This document shows positions 51,736 to 64,000 of a stretch of 64,000 nt of DNA, piece after piece (the stretch's first letter is position 1; the number at the start of each line of letters is the position of its first letter). The DNA lies in NCBI GenBank assembly GCA_013398295.1, contig VZSF01008745.1:62001-126000 (forward strand), in the 5' to 3' direction. The notes beneath the pieces were generated by a model. It saw only the letters and a list, made by a program, of their open reading frames with translations. It had not been told where the DNA came from and searched no databases. The position numbers were made by a program, and so were the translations under genes. This DNA is from Chionis minor (taxonomy: Eukaryota; Chordata; Aves; Charadriiformes; Chionididae).

Positions 51736-54700
51736 TTTTGGAAATGAGATCTTATTGTTAGAGAAATTTGATACACTGTATCTCCTTGGTCTCTCTTGTG
51801 TTATTTACTGTGAAGGGATAAGAGGAGCTGTTTTGTAATAATATTCTTCTACTGTTGATTGAAAACTATTCCACATGCTCTGAAGCTCTCTGCCTGGCTC
51901 TTGTTTATTCAATTAAAATAAAGATAATTATTCTGGTTAGAAAACAGATTTCAAGTTGAATATCACTAACAACAACGCCCATTTAATTCTTGCTTGCTGC
52001 ATCAAAAAATACAAAAGCTAACTGGCAATATTTTTGTATTTTAAGTTATTACATATATTTGCATGGCTTGGTACAGGAAATTAGAAAGGAGATCTACTTG
52101 CTGCTGCTCAATTAAAAGGACATTCTTGTACTTTTGACTTTCAATATGCAATACCGACATTGCTTACTACCCTGCTTTCATCCTTTTACGCTTATGTCTG
52201 ATTTCCCTTAATGCATTCCTTGGAGGCGAACATCCCAAAAGACAGGTTGAAATGAAAGTGTCAAGAGGCAGAATGCATCAGGAGCACCTTTCATTTACAT
52301 ACCGATAAGATTAACATGTCTATTCAATCGAAAATGAACGATTTTCCCCCGCACTGCATTATCAGTCACTGATATTGGACTGCATTGTTCCTGCCAGTAT
52401 GGAAGTGATAAAAAGAGGAGAAAACACAATCCCTTGAGCCAAAAGCATGTTGAAGGTGAGATGAGTCAGGGCCTCAGCTTTTATTATTCTTTACTCACTT
52501 TAAAAACACTCATTTCAGAGAACTGCAGAAAGGTAAAGCCACATTTTTCCTCTCCTTTCATGGTTAGAAAACTACATAGTGGAAATTCCAGGGGATGAGG
52601 CGAGCTAGGACCACATCCCAGTCATCACATCTGAATGTATAAGTGGAAGAAAACCCATCCTTGACACAGAAGCGTGCTTCTTTTGACAGATTTCAACTCC
52701 TTGCTATGAAGTGGAGGGGTACTAGCAGTGGCCATTGAAATATCTTAATAGTGGGGAGGGGTTATGCAGAGAAGAATATTTTTTCTCAACTTAATTTTTA
52801 TTTTAAATGAAATTTCACAATATATATAATTTTAAACCATCTCGAGGCTGACAGCTATGGGGTGTGGGGATCAGTGAGTTAAGTCTTAGCACTACAAGGA
52901 ATCTTTATTAAAGCATAAAATTAGCACTAGTAATTAGCTCTAGTAAAAACTGAGTACTAGAAGAAAAGGAGGTTAGGAAGACTGTCTGTGTGTCTGAGCT
53001 GGCAAACTGTTAACAACTGTTCTGAACCATCATGTGCTAGTGATCTTACTTTTCATCTAAGCCTTGTGAAAGGGTCTGACTGTAGGGCATACACGGACCA
53101 GTGAGAGAAGCCCCAAGCAACTCGGCAGTCTACTGCTTCTGGCATGGAAAATTTTGCCCCCCAGGTGTTAGATTTTGTCACAAATTTATGGAAAGATTGA
53201 GGTCTTACAATGAAAGAGGAGCACAGAAATACATAATAACAGATCATGCTAAAATCATACCTATTTCATGTGATTACGTGCCAGCCTTTGTCAGTATGAG
53301 CCGAACTCGCTAACGGCTATATATTATCACCTCTCTAATGAGATGATACATGACCACCCCTCGGCAGTGAAGCCAAAAGAATGGGTACAACAAAACAACT
53401 AGTTATCCTAACAGAACCACAGAGAAATAAACTCTCCTCCACCCCACAACACCTAACCTGTTTAAGAAGGAACCTATGAAATAAAGCAAAATAGCCATAT
53501 TTCAACGTCATCCCTACGCTCTGGTCTCCACATGGTTCTGGTGTGACAGTAAATCAAAGGGACAGTATTGCCCTGGTGTCACTAAGCCCTCTGCGTGTAA
53601 AGCGGAGGAAGAGTTTCTTTGTTAACTCCCTACCCACTTCTCTTCACTGTAATTATTTTTTTTGTCCCAATGCCGAAAGAGAGACTTCTTTAATCTAACT
53701 GAACATCTTTTTCTGAGAAATTGCTCAACAACGTGGTAGCAGCACATTCTGTTTGAAAAACAGAAATGGTTATAGTGCTGTGCCCACGGCAAAGGGTTTA
53801 GTCTAATGAGACAACAAGACCTCGGCACATTCCAGGAATGACTTTTAATCATTGGCCACTGAACAAAAACACAGTCTAATGGTTTCTCTGATCATCTGCA
53901 CAGAAAAATCCAAACACATTGAACTTAGAGGTAAAGGTAGAAATAAACTAATAATTATTGTTACTGGAAAACTTTTGGTGACATCAGTTGATGACTCTGG
54001 TTTAATCACTTTCAATTAAAATATTACAATGCTTCTGCATTTCTAAGACAAATAGTGTTACTTGCCTTAAAACTCTTGAGGCTTGGCTTTATGCATAACT
54101 GGAATTATAGAACTAAACCGACAGTTCTGCATTTTCTCTGGTGGTGTAAGTTATTATTTTTAGTAGTAAAAGGAGGGCCCACTGTACTACTTTACTCACT
54201 GTACCAGCAAAACATCTGGAGTTACATGCAACTGGGTTTATGGTCATGAATTCCCAAAATCAATGTCTTGAGATGTAGTTCGTTGAGTTCAGGGGCATCT
54301 TACCAGGACTGTGCTCAGTGCAATCACAAGGGTGATAAAGATGGCCCTTTTATTTATCTCTTGTTCCATGCTGTCTGTTAATTATTTATGGGAAGATGTA
54401 ATAAAAATCCATCACTTTGGCCATTTTGTATTATAAAAAATTGATGTTAAGAGAAGAGAAACATAGGAGGCTGTCCAAGAAAAGTAGTTGTATTTTTCTT
54501 TGTAATAGCTTTAGGGCCAAAATATTGAAACAATTTTCTTTTGCCCTTGTGACTAAGTCCTGGTTTCCCTAATCTGCACGCAGTTAATTTGAATGAGCGT
54601 TTGCTTTACAAGTGGAGCAGATTGTGTAATGCGCTTGGCAAAAAAAATCTTAATTTTGGTATACAAGCTGCCTAGTACTACTGGTGCATGGATAATTACA

Positions 54701-55163
54701 AACGAAACTCCCTGTAATGGCAGTTTTTCAGCCCTCAGAAAGTACTGCATCTATGCTCCTTAATTTTTCCCCCTAGATAAAGTAGTTCTCTAGAGACAAA
54801 AAACTAAGAGTTAGACATAAGATCAGTCAAACTTGGTAAAATCCAGTTTTCCTGAGCGTTTGGAAGCAGTATAAAGCCATTTATAAAATAAACACATCTG
54901 TTCTTATGTTACACTCACTTCCCACTACATTACTTTGCAGTAACTACAAAGTAGAAGTTTTCAAAGACATGCTACAGAAGACAGGTGACTAACTGCAAAT
55001 ACGATAGGAAAGTGACAATGTTCTGGTTCTGTGGGTTGCATATGCACTGGTGGTTGATAAATCTCGTCTGCTAACTAATTAAATTTGATTTTGTCTGGAT
55101 GTTGAACTGTGAAAAGTGATCTAATCCTTTGCTGTATTTTCAGTGAAACTGGAATCCAATTTA
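51736..55163. other. Intergenic DNA downstream of SMPX
   Basis: No gene or repeat recognised. A segment at 52220-52360 keeps several CpGs in AT-rich surroundings. A further AATAAA at 51917 could serve a longer SMPX 3' UTR. Confidence 0.5.
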
Positions 55164-56203
55164 TCATAGAATCATAGAATCATAGAATGGTTAGAGTTGG
55201 AAGGGACCTTAAAGATCATCAAGTTCCAACCCCACTGCCGTGGGCAGGGACACCTCTCACTAGAGCAGGTTGCTCAAAGCCCCATCCAGCCTGGCCTTAA
55301 ACACTTCCAGGGATGGGGCCTCCACAACTTCCCTGGGTAACCTGTTCCAGTGCCTCACCACCCTCACAGTAAAGAACTTCTTCCTAATATCTAATCTAAA
55401 TATCCCCTCTTCCAATTTAAAACCATTACCCCTTGTCCTATCACTAGACTTCCTGACAAAGAGTCCCTTTCCAGCTCTCCTGTAGGCTCCCTTCAGGTAC
55501 TGAAAGGCTGCTATCAGGTCTCCCNNNNNNNNNNNNNNNNNNNNNNNNNNNNNNNNNNNNNNNNNNNNNNNNNNNNNNNNNNNNNNNNNNNNNNNNNNNN
55601 NNNNNNNNNNNNNNNNNNNNNNNNNNNNNNNNNNNNNNNNNNNNNNNNNNNNNNNNNNNNNNNNNNNNNNNNNNNNNNNNNNNNNNNNNNNNNNNNNNNN
55701 NNNNNNNNNNNNNNNNNNNNNNNNNNNNNNNNNNNNNNNNNNNNNNNNNNNNNNNNNNNNNNNNNNNNNNNNNNNNNNNNNNNNNNNNNNNNNNNNNNNN
55801 NNGACCCTTGCGGGACACCACTCGTCACTGGCCGCCACGTGGACATTGACCCATTAACCACAACCCTTTGAGTGTGGCCATCCAGCCAGTTCCTTATCCA
55901 CCGAGTGGTCCATTCATCGAACCCGTGACTCTCCAATTTGGAGACCAGGATGTCATGCGGGACAGTGTCAAATGCTTTGCTTAAGTCCAGGTAGATGACG
56001 TCCGTTGCTCTGCCTTTGTCCACCAAGTTCGTGGCAGTATCGTAGAAGGCCATCAAGTTTGTCAGGCAGGATTTGCCCTTGGTGAAGCCATGTTGGCTGT
56101 CTCCAATCACCTCCTTATTTTCCATGTGCCTTAGCAGAGATTCCAGGAGGATCTGCTCCATGATCTTGCCAGGCACAGAGGTGAGACTGACTGGCCTATC
56201 TTT
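55164..56203 (-). mobile_element. CR1 LINE with reverse-transcriptase palm, interrupted by an N gap
   Basis: Starts with three tail repeats (TCATAGAATCATAGAATCA...), the cleanest tail in the window. Before the gap the minus-strand frame gives the C-terminal end ([20 protein letters not shown]). After the gap (55803 on) it gives the palm: [43 protein letters not shown] (first catalytic Asp) and VTSGVPQG. The second catalytic box falls in the 278-N gap. The readable parts show few breaks, so this is a relatively young copy. Confidence 0.92.
55525..55802. other. Assembly gap of 278 N inside a CR1
   Basis: The gap falls between the CR1 C-terminal region and its palm domain. A typical CR1 would need several hundred bases here, so the N count may not reflect the real length. 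Confidence 0.9.
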
Positions 56204-56499
56204 CTTACAGATGTTGCATTCATAGTAAATGTTTTTTACAGGTACTGCAATAGTTTCTATTGAGAATATCCATCTAACCCAGTGGTTCTTCAACTTCATC
56301 TAATACTTATGACTTTCCTAGCTGATCATTTGCAGGGTCAGAATAGGTCTTAACAGATCTCCCTTATACCAGGAAACTAATAATGCAAGCTCTGACCTGG
56401 GCAATAATGAAAAAGTCAGTGTGTAGCTGAACTGAACTTTGTAACAATGCAGGACACACTATTTTCTGTCCTTCTTACCACATAGGTGTTGACCATGTG

Positions 56500-57050
56500 C
56501 CTGCCCTGCACTTGGCACTGGTAAGGCCGCCCCTTGAATACTGTGTTCAGTTTTGGGCACCGCAGTATCAGAGGGACATTGAGGTGCTGGAGCGTGTCCA
56601 GAGAAGGGTGACAAAGCTGGTGAAGGGTCTGGAGCACAAGTCTTACAAAGAGTGGCTGAGGGAACTGGGGTTGTTCAGCCTGGAGAAAAAGGAGGCTGAG
56701 GGGAGACCTTGTAGCTCTCTACAGCTACCTGAAAGGAGGTTGTAGCGAGGTGGGGGTTGGTCTTTTCTCCCAAGTAACATGTGATAGGATGAGAGGAAAT
56801 GGCCTCAAGTTGTGCCAGGGGAGGTTTAGATTGGATATTATGAAAAATTTCTTCAGCGGAAAGATTGTCAAGTATTGGACCAAGCTGCCCAGGGAAGTGG
56901 TTGAGTCACCATCCCTGGAGGTATTTAAAAGACAGGTAGACATATTGCTGAGGGACATAGTTTAGTGGTGAACTTGGCAGTGTTAACTTTACAATTGGAC
57001 TCAATGATCTTAAAGGTCTTTTCCAACCTAAATGATTCCATGATTCTAAG
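56500..57050 (+). mobile_element. CR1 LINE, 3' end, plus orientation
   Basis: The only CR1 in plus orientation. It reads [20 protein letters not shown] and [20 protein letters not shown], then after a frameshift near 56700 the C-terminal segment ending [14 protein letters not shown]. The 3' UTR ends CCTAAATGATTCCATGATTCT. It is of the same general subfamily as 906-1283 and lies head to head with the copy at 55164. Confidence 0.92.
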
Positions 57051-60000
57051 TTTGAACACAAGGGGCAGTGTTCACATGCCTGCTTGGACTTGAGGAGGAT
57101 CTATATGGGTAGATGGACTCAAATGCAGTGGGAGAACACAAGAGGAGTCAGCTCCTAGAGACTAAGGGGAAGGTGTGAGTGAGAGGCAGAAGAGGGCATA
57201 GATGGAGGTTTCTACTTTGAGAAATAAGCCAGGGAGCAAGAGTGATTTCAGGGCTACCAAGACCCCTGTAGCCATACCACTTCTTTCCTCCTGATCAAAT
57301 TTTCTAACAGCCAGCTCAGCAGGAACAACAGAGCAGGTCCAGCAGGGTGGAGAAAGGTATGCGCTGGGCTGACCTATGACAGATGAATGCTTAGAGGAAG
57401 GCCAAAGACTTGAGGAGATATCTCAGGGCCCTTCGGATCCTTACTGTTACTAAACTCAGGAAAACTACCTTGGTCCTTGCTCCCCAGCAACAGTCCTGGT
57501 GTGTACCAAGGCACTGATTTGGAGATCTAGGGTGACTGATGGAAGAAACTGGAGGAGGAGTGTGTGTGTGTGTGTATGTTCAATAAATAGGGGTAGTCTA
57601 CTTCTCAGTGTTTCTGGTTGCCCTCACAGTTGCTGCCAAGGCTGGCCCCAGCCAGCCTGGTGGCCATATCTAGAATTAGGAAAGTCAGGAGAATACCCAA
57701 ATTCATGCTTTCCTCCAGAAACCAGGAAAGGACCACCAATTTTTAACTTTTACTGCACAGTCAAGTAGCAAATAAACACAGACAGAGAATAAAATAAAAC
57801 ACTCTGCCCTGTGAAACACACAGTGTCCTCCTCCTCCCTCTTTCCATGACAGCCACATGTCACCAGAGCCGGGGTATGGTTTACCAGCCCTCTGGCTTTC
57901 ACAATGTTCTCAGCGCTTCTCGCATACTTCCTGCATGCACATCCGTGCACTCATCCTCCCTTTTTATTGCTGAAGGTTAGTGAGGATAAATGAAAGCCTC
58001 CAATGCCACTTTCTATGGCCATTTTAGATCTCCCAGATAATCTCCCGTGAGGTCATCCACCTCTTCTAAATGTCATGCACACATGTGATCTGAAAGCCTT
58101 CACAGTCTGTCCTCACGCCTGAATGACATCCCAGTGACTCAGGCACTAATGCCGCTGAATGAGGCCATGTCTTAATTCCCTGCTTTGACTGTTTCTCCAA
58201 TAAAATGCTGCTGACCATCCTAAAGCTGAGAGCTATCAAGCGGGCAGTGCGAGGGGGGAGAGCTTTGTGGAGATTGGGAAAATGACACTGGACGGCACCA
58301 CACGGTTGAGAAAATTCAGTCAGCATCAAATTAATGTAGTCGTTGTGACACAAATGGGACATCTGGGCTCTTCCCTGGACCTTGAGAAGAGAGGAATGTG
58401 CTCTGCCTATGCCGCGTGTCCAGCAAGGCAAGTGAAAGCTGCATGTGCTACAGTCATCTTGCTCACCTAAAACCAAGGGCCGGGTTATTTGCTGGTGCCG
58501 CGTAGCAGCACACCATCCACGTTGCCAAAGCGATGGTGGTTTGCACCAGCAGTTGCCTTTGCCTGCAGCCTTGGAGAACCAGGGGGAGAGAGAGAGACAC
58601 TTGGAAGACCGTAGGCTGCAACGGAGGAAACAAGATGAACAGCATCCTTCACCCCGTGGGAGGGTGAACTTCATTTCCTGGATTGGTATTTCATGTATAA
58701 AGTCTGTGGCTCACCAGTGCTCATCTGGAGAAAGGCTCTGGTGGAACATGGGCTCTGGAGGAGCCTGGAGAAGAGCATGATTCAGAAAGGCATCAGGTGG
58801 GATTGCAGCCTCCTAAGCCCCATCCCACCCCTCCTCTTCCCTCCAGTGGGAGCCAAGCTCTGCCAGCCTGGTCTCTCCCATGGTTGCCCCCATCCAGCCC
58901 ACTCAGTCAGGGCTTCCTGTCCTGCTTTTCCTGCAGGGAGTTCCTCACATGTATGAGAAAGCAGCCTGAGTGCTCAGGATTTCTAGTCCTTTCCCACAAA
59001 GCAGGGAGTGTCTCGACTTCTTTAGCTTGGCTGTTTTCCACTGCAATGTCCTTCTGGCCTGCTTGAGCAACAAGTGAACCAGCACATTAGGGAAGTGATT
59101 TTGCATTGCAGGATGGCACAGTTATTTCAGGCAACGCTCATGTATGTCGATGCAGAGGCATTATTTCTCCAGAATTCGGCTTGCTGTGTCCCAGCATTCA
59201 CACTGGTGTTGCATTGCCCAGCAAATCTTTACCAATAGCAGCTTCCAACTCTGTAAGGGGGTCTCTCTCCTGCACCTGTATTGACTTGGTGGGGGACAAA
59301 ATGAATCCAACAGAAGAACATGTCTGTTGTTACATTCTTGCTTACTGATTTTTTTGACTTACTGATATTTTACTTGCCTTGCTCCTTCTCCTCAAGGAAA
59401 AACAATGAAAGGAAAGGCATGTCCAGAAATGCAAATTCCTAATATCCTAACATCCAGAACAAGAACTATTTCTACTCTTCAAATTTCAAATAAGATAGAA
59501 AACTTTGTTTGTGAGGCAGGGGAGAAAAAGAAAAAAGAAGAAAGATCTCTGGTGTCAGTGGCGGTGGAGTTAATTTCTGTACTACTCCAGTCAGTTGTCA
59601 AAAATGCCTTCTTTATGGATTGATCTCAGCAGAAGTGCTCAAGTTGTGACATCCCCAGAGAGCACCTTTTTAAACAGCAGTGATACTGGGCAATGACCTT
59701 CCAATGGCTCTTCCTCTGAAGAGAGGCAGTGCTGTCAGGCAGACACTTGCATGCCTTTTGTCCCTGTGCACTTCCAGAATACTCACAAGCTCAGTAAATT
59801 TTCCAAACAGAGCAATTAGGTGTCTCTAAAGCCTCACACACCAGCATGCATCCCAAGCTTTTTCCTATTTAAGGCTTTTGTTTTTCAGCAAAGCATGTCT
59901 ATTTAGAAAATCACTTGTGTGAATCACCAAGGCCTGATAAGACACACACACACCACCGTTCAGAGGACTTTGTGACTGAAGCCTTATCATGAGCAGAAGA

Positions 60001-63000
60001 TCCTAGGCTACAGCCCTCAGGGGGATTCAAAAGACCATGTAATCAATCTCCTTGCCTCTAAGCCCAAGCAGCTATACTTGCCCAATTCTAGGCAGATTTG
60101 CAGGGAATATATTCTTTGCAGCACAACAACAACATCCCTAGCAACCTATTCTAGCATTTTGTTATCTTTACTGTTAGAAAGTGTTTCATAATTTAAAGGT
60201 GATATTATCGGCCTTCATAAATGTAACACATATTGGTGATATTAGATGTGATGCTTGTGCAGGAAACATGTAACACTGAGTAAAGCAATCAAATTAGAAA
60301 ATTATGTCACTCCTATCATTTTCTACCCTAGGGGTAAGAAAGTAAACCTTGTATTTCCTAAGGCATGATTAACCTGCATACAAGGGGCTCTTAAGTGGGG
60401 GCCTTGGTCTCTTGTGATTCTTCTAGGTCAGATGACAAAAATAGAGTCTTAAAAGAAAGTGAGATGGTTCTTGCTGAACCCAAGCAAGAGATAAATGATT
60501 CTAGCTAAGAGAAGAACTGGTAGATTCCAGTCACGTGTACCTTCACCTTCTCGAATGCCTGTACAGACCAAAACCAAAACAAGGCAGAAAAGAAAGAGGA
60601 GAAATAACTAAAAGTTTAAAAGTCAAAGCCAAAACCACTGCACCAGGCAGAGGGTGTAGCTCAACACATAGTTTATTGCCTTCGCAGGCAAGTAGCTCAG
60701 ATGAGTATGCAGACGATTGGTGTTACTAGAAATTTCGTAATTCAAATGAAGACAGTCAGCATGAAAAGAGTCAGGGCATAAAATTCGATAATAGCTTCTC
60801 CAGCAGTTCTACTGGTTGGGATTTTTGGCCATGATGAAATGAAAGGTAGACATGAGCAACAACCGCCAGAGAGATTTTCCTGTTTGAATGGTCTTAGGCA
60901 CTTGAGATGAGGCTAGTAGCTAAGATGAGCTGAAGCTTTTCTGGAACTACAGGTTACTACATATAGTTGTGTAGCGGATGTAGAAGAGTTATAATAGTTT
61001 TGGAAAACCTGGACTTTTCTTTTCTTAATACAAACTCTCACCACTAATAACAATTCCAAGAAAATCCTATTTCCTCCTCAGATAGAGGTAGAGAGGAGGT
61101 AATTCTAACTTCCCAGTAGATCAATAACATCCAACACATCAACCTCATCCAAAAGGATAAGCAGAATGAAGGTGTCCATTTCCAAATTTAAAAATAATGT
61201 ACTGAAATGGACCAAGAGGAGAACTTTACTGCTCCATCCTTACACATAAGTCCCATAGGGATGCCTGCTTTTATGGAAGTGCAGGCTCACACAGGAAGCC
61301 AACGTTAAATACTTTAAGGTTGAATAGCTTGGCTCCCCTTGGAGCTAGCATCTGTGACCTTTAGAAGAATGTGCAAGCCAGAAGCTGGTAAATATTTGTT
61401 TCTCAGAGAAACCCAAACAATTAAGAGCAACAAGATTTATTGACAGCAGTGACTTACAGCAGTGGCCTCATGGGAGGGAAGTTGCCAGCACTTGCAGAGT
61501 GTTTCTAAAGTGCACATCTCAACACAATGCTGTCCTGAACCAAATCAGACAGTTTGGTGTCACCTTGATAACACTGTCACTGCATTTCAGTAAGTAGGAA
61601 GGACATTGTCATGAGAGGCAACGACCATTAGGATTGTTTAGCTGCCTGAAGGGACCCTGGCCTCTAACTGCTCTTTCTGCCTTTGAAAATGCCCTTGTTC
61701 CTGATGTCATAGTGATGCCTATTTATTCTCTCCATTTGCCTTTGTAGCTGAGAATTTCAGTGTATGGGAAACCACAAATGGCCTATAGGAACTTAAGTTC
61801 TCTGCAGAACCTCTCTTCTGGAGGTTGTGGTAATGTGTTGTGATTCTGGAGGCTAGGGAAATGTGGTATTTTCTCCACTCACTCTTTTCTGAAAATATGA
61901 AGAAGATCAGGAGAAGGTCCTACCTGCCTAGCTGCAAGAAGACCCCTAAATTATAAAATCAACATTTCTATCATTTAATGGAAATATTCCCAGAGGGTGA
62001 GGAAGTAGGAGGCAATCCTGCAAGCCTATCTGCTTCTGGAGTAACCCAAGTGGAGTCAGCGGTAGCGACAGCAAGGGCAGCCATGCAATGCCAGTGGCTG
62101 AAGACTCTGCTCCCTAAAGCGTCAGTGAAGGTGGCAGCATGGGAACATCTGAGCAGAGATTATTGCTGTCCTTCCCCAGCCTTGCTCACTAGGGCCTGCT
62201 CACCCCATACAGACCACTGATGGAATGTCTGCACATCAAGGGTTGACACATTAAAAGTAACATCCTGTAAGTAGAAACTCATCAGGCTCTGTCCTATAGA
62301 AAAAAAAGGGGCTCAGTTGTGAAGGGTCTGACCTTTAATACAACCTTTATTTCAGTAGGACCATTGGGAGCTGAATACGCCCTGCATATCAGGTGAGAAA
62401 TCTGGTATATAAGGCTGAAAAATTAAGCTAAGATAGATACTTTGACCCCCAAAACTTCTCCATGGTAAGAACATTGAATTTCTGCTTGTACCAGAGTTGA
62501 TGGCAAAATTCCTATTGGCTTCAAAGGAATCAAACCCAGCCCTTATTTCCATACAACTCTGTAAACTCTGAATTGGAAAATACTTTTTAGATCACAAAGC
62601 TCATTTGAAAAAGGATGCAAAATATAACCCCCCTGCAGAAGATCTGTCAGACTTTTGACAGCTGTTTTCTTCTGTCAAAGGCAAATAAACCCACTTGGGG
62701 AAAAATGGACAAGTGATTTGTATGGTGATTGCTTTAATTTTCTTTTTATTATTTCTACTTACAGCTTCCTAACCATAGACAGGAATAGTACAAATATCAG
62801 GGTGTGCAGTTTGCATAGATGCTTGTTATTTTACATGCACAGCTGGTGGATGCCAGAAGTGAGTGGATGTGGCTATTTCAATGCATCTCCTAAATTTGAG
62901 TGTTTTCTTTTCAAGGGAGTGCAATCATCCAGCCCTGGAAATGATGTCAGGGTGCCGATGTTGGGTCATATGGGAGAATATACTTAATGCAATCTACCTT

Positions 63001-63378
63001 TTAAAAACTTTGGCTTAGCTAGTGTAATGGAAGAGCTGTACTAGCAGCACACTGTAGGTCCCTGCATAGTGATGGGCTGGAAGTCTGCCTCAGGCCTAGT
63101 TTGTGAAGCTAATATATTAATTTTGACTTCTTTTTTTTACCAGGGCCATAGGCACATTCATATGTTACTGTGAGCTAAATGAAGGTGTAGGCACAGAGAT
63201 TATCAAGTCCTCTACATATATAAGCCTACTCACCTTTTTAAATCAGGTTTCCTCTGACCAGATTTGTCATTTCGTCCTGGTTTGAAGAGGTTTGAGCTGC
63301 TTCGGAAATAGTTGGTACAGAAGCACAGCTCCTCTTGGCACCTTGACTGCCAGTGCTGGGCTGAATGCTCAAAGGGTC
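57051..63378. other. Intergenic DNA without recognised genes
   Basis: A (GT)n tract lies at 57561-57577. The longest open frame, 202 codons on the minus strand at 58066-58674, shows no family motif and sits in a more GC-rich stretch, so it is not called as a gene. Confidence 0.5.
57561..57577. repeat. (GT)n microsatellite
   Basis: Short uninterrupted TG run downstream of the plus-strand CR1. Confidence 0.9.
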
Positions 63379-64000
63379 CCCACCACACATCACGCAACTG
63401 ATGCTACGTGGAGTAAGTGGATTGCACTGCTCACACGGTGAACTCAAATGGGAAGTCCTAGTCGTCCAGGAATTCTGGAAGTGATTATGGATTGGTCAGA
63501 AGGGAAAGATTTCAGAATATCACCAGAGGAGGAGGTGAGTCATGCAGAAGAGGCCCCATCACATAATAAACTATCAGAAAATGAGAAGAAATATGCCCTG
63601 TTTACTGATGGGTCCTTCCGGATTGTGGGAAAGCATCGAAAGTGGAAGGCTGCTGTGTGGAGTCCTACATGATGAGCTGCAGAAACCACTGAAGGACAAG
63701 GGGAATTGAGCCAGTTCGCAGAGGTGGAAACCATCCAGCTGGCTTTGGACATTGCAGAATGGGGAAAATGGCCAGTACTGTATCTTTATACTGATTCACG
63801 GATGGTGGCAAATGCTCTGTGGGGGTGGTTAAAGCAGTGGAAGCAGAACAATTGGCAGCTCAGAGGTAAACCCATCTGGGCTGCTGAACTGTGACAAGAT
63901 ATTGCTGAATCTGGTTGTGAAAGTGCGTCATGTAGACACCCATGTACTCAAGAGTCAGGCCGCTGAGGAACATCAGAACAACCAGCAGGTAGATTGAGCT
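63379..64000 (+). pseudogene. Endogenous retrovirus pol fragment (RNase H region), decayed, continues past window
   Basis: One frame carries an RNase H-like domain. A TDGS motif has its Asp codon at 63607, a conserved Glu follows at 63721 in FAEVETIQLAL, and the next Asp is at 63793 in YTDSRM; these are three of the usual metal-binding residues. The frame is broken by TGA at 63439, by two adjacent TGA codons at 63670-63675, and by TGA at 63892, after which it shifts. Upstream of about 63379 the similarity to pol fades. The tryptophan-rich stretch after the third acidic residue resembles a family common in bird genomes. No gag, env or LTR is visible in the window, and the copy is not coding-competent as it stands. 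Confidence 0.8.

Noticed and set aside
56278..56300. CAGTGGTTCTTCAAC, reminiscent of hAT-type terminal repeats
   Set aside because: No matching inverted end or 8-bp target duplication found nearby; too weak to call.
1..64000. CRISPR arrays, bacterial operons, tRNA or rRNA genes
   Set aside because: Nothing of the kind seen; spliced gene structure, CR1 and LTR elements show an animal genome.

Overview
This is a vertebrate genomic window, most likely from a bird. It holds one recognisable host gene in large introns, several truncated CR1 LINE copies, a solo LTR with a clean 5-bp target-site duplication, and part of an endogenous retroviral pol. CR1 copies with the ATTCTATG-type 3' tail repeat and the absence of Alu/L1-type repeats point to a sauropsid. 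The LTR and the pol fragment resemble bird families as I remember them. The species cannot be named from the sequence alone.

The host gene is SMPX (small muscular protein, also called Chisel/Csl), on the + strand. Three coding exons (15730-15789, 20812-20901, 24816-24969) join in phase 0 to give an 89-residue protein. A fourth, non-coding exon starts at about 50845 and carries the 3' UTR, ending at a poly(A) signal near 51708. About 25.9 kb of intron therefore separates the stop codon from most of the 3' UTR. The first, non-coding exon is not firmly located; a TATA-like box with a CArG-like site upstream at 10409-10491 is a weak candidate. No other host gene was found.

Layout: 1-905 unique sequence; 906-3019 a CR1 interrupted by another CR1; 2621-4893 a near-perfect 1136-bp tandem duplication with a single N at the joint, most likely an assembly artefact; 5732-6706 a CR1 with a 303-codon open frame; 6707-15729 non-repetitive sequence, probably SMPX 5' flank or intron 1; 15730-51735 SMPX, with a solo LTR (40260-40791), two old CR1 fragments (45013-45119, 48220-48515) and a 36-N gap in poly-T (38789-38824) inside intron 4; 51736-55163 and 57051-63250 unannotated sequence; 55164-57050 two CR1 copies head to head, one with a 278-N gap; 63379-64000 a decayed retroviral pol (RNase H) fragment running off the window.

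I found no evidence of a new multi-gene system. The best leads are the false-duplication signature, the nested CR1, the SMPX 3'-end architecture (tandem UGUA motifs, a hairpin, and a Pumilio-type site touching the poly(A) signal) and a tight cluster of palindromes in intron 4.
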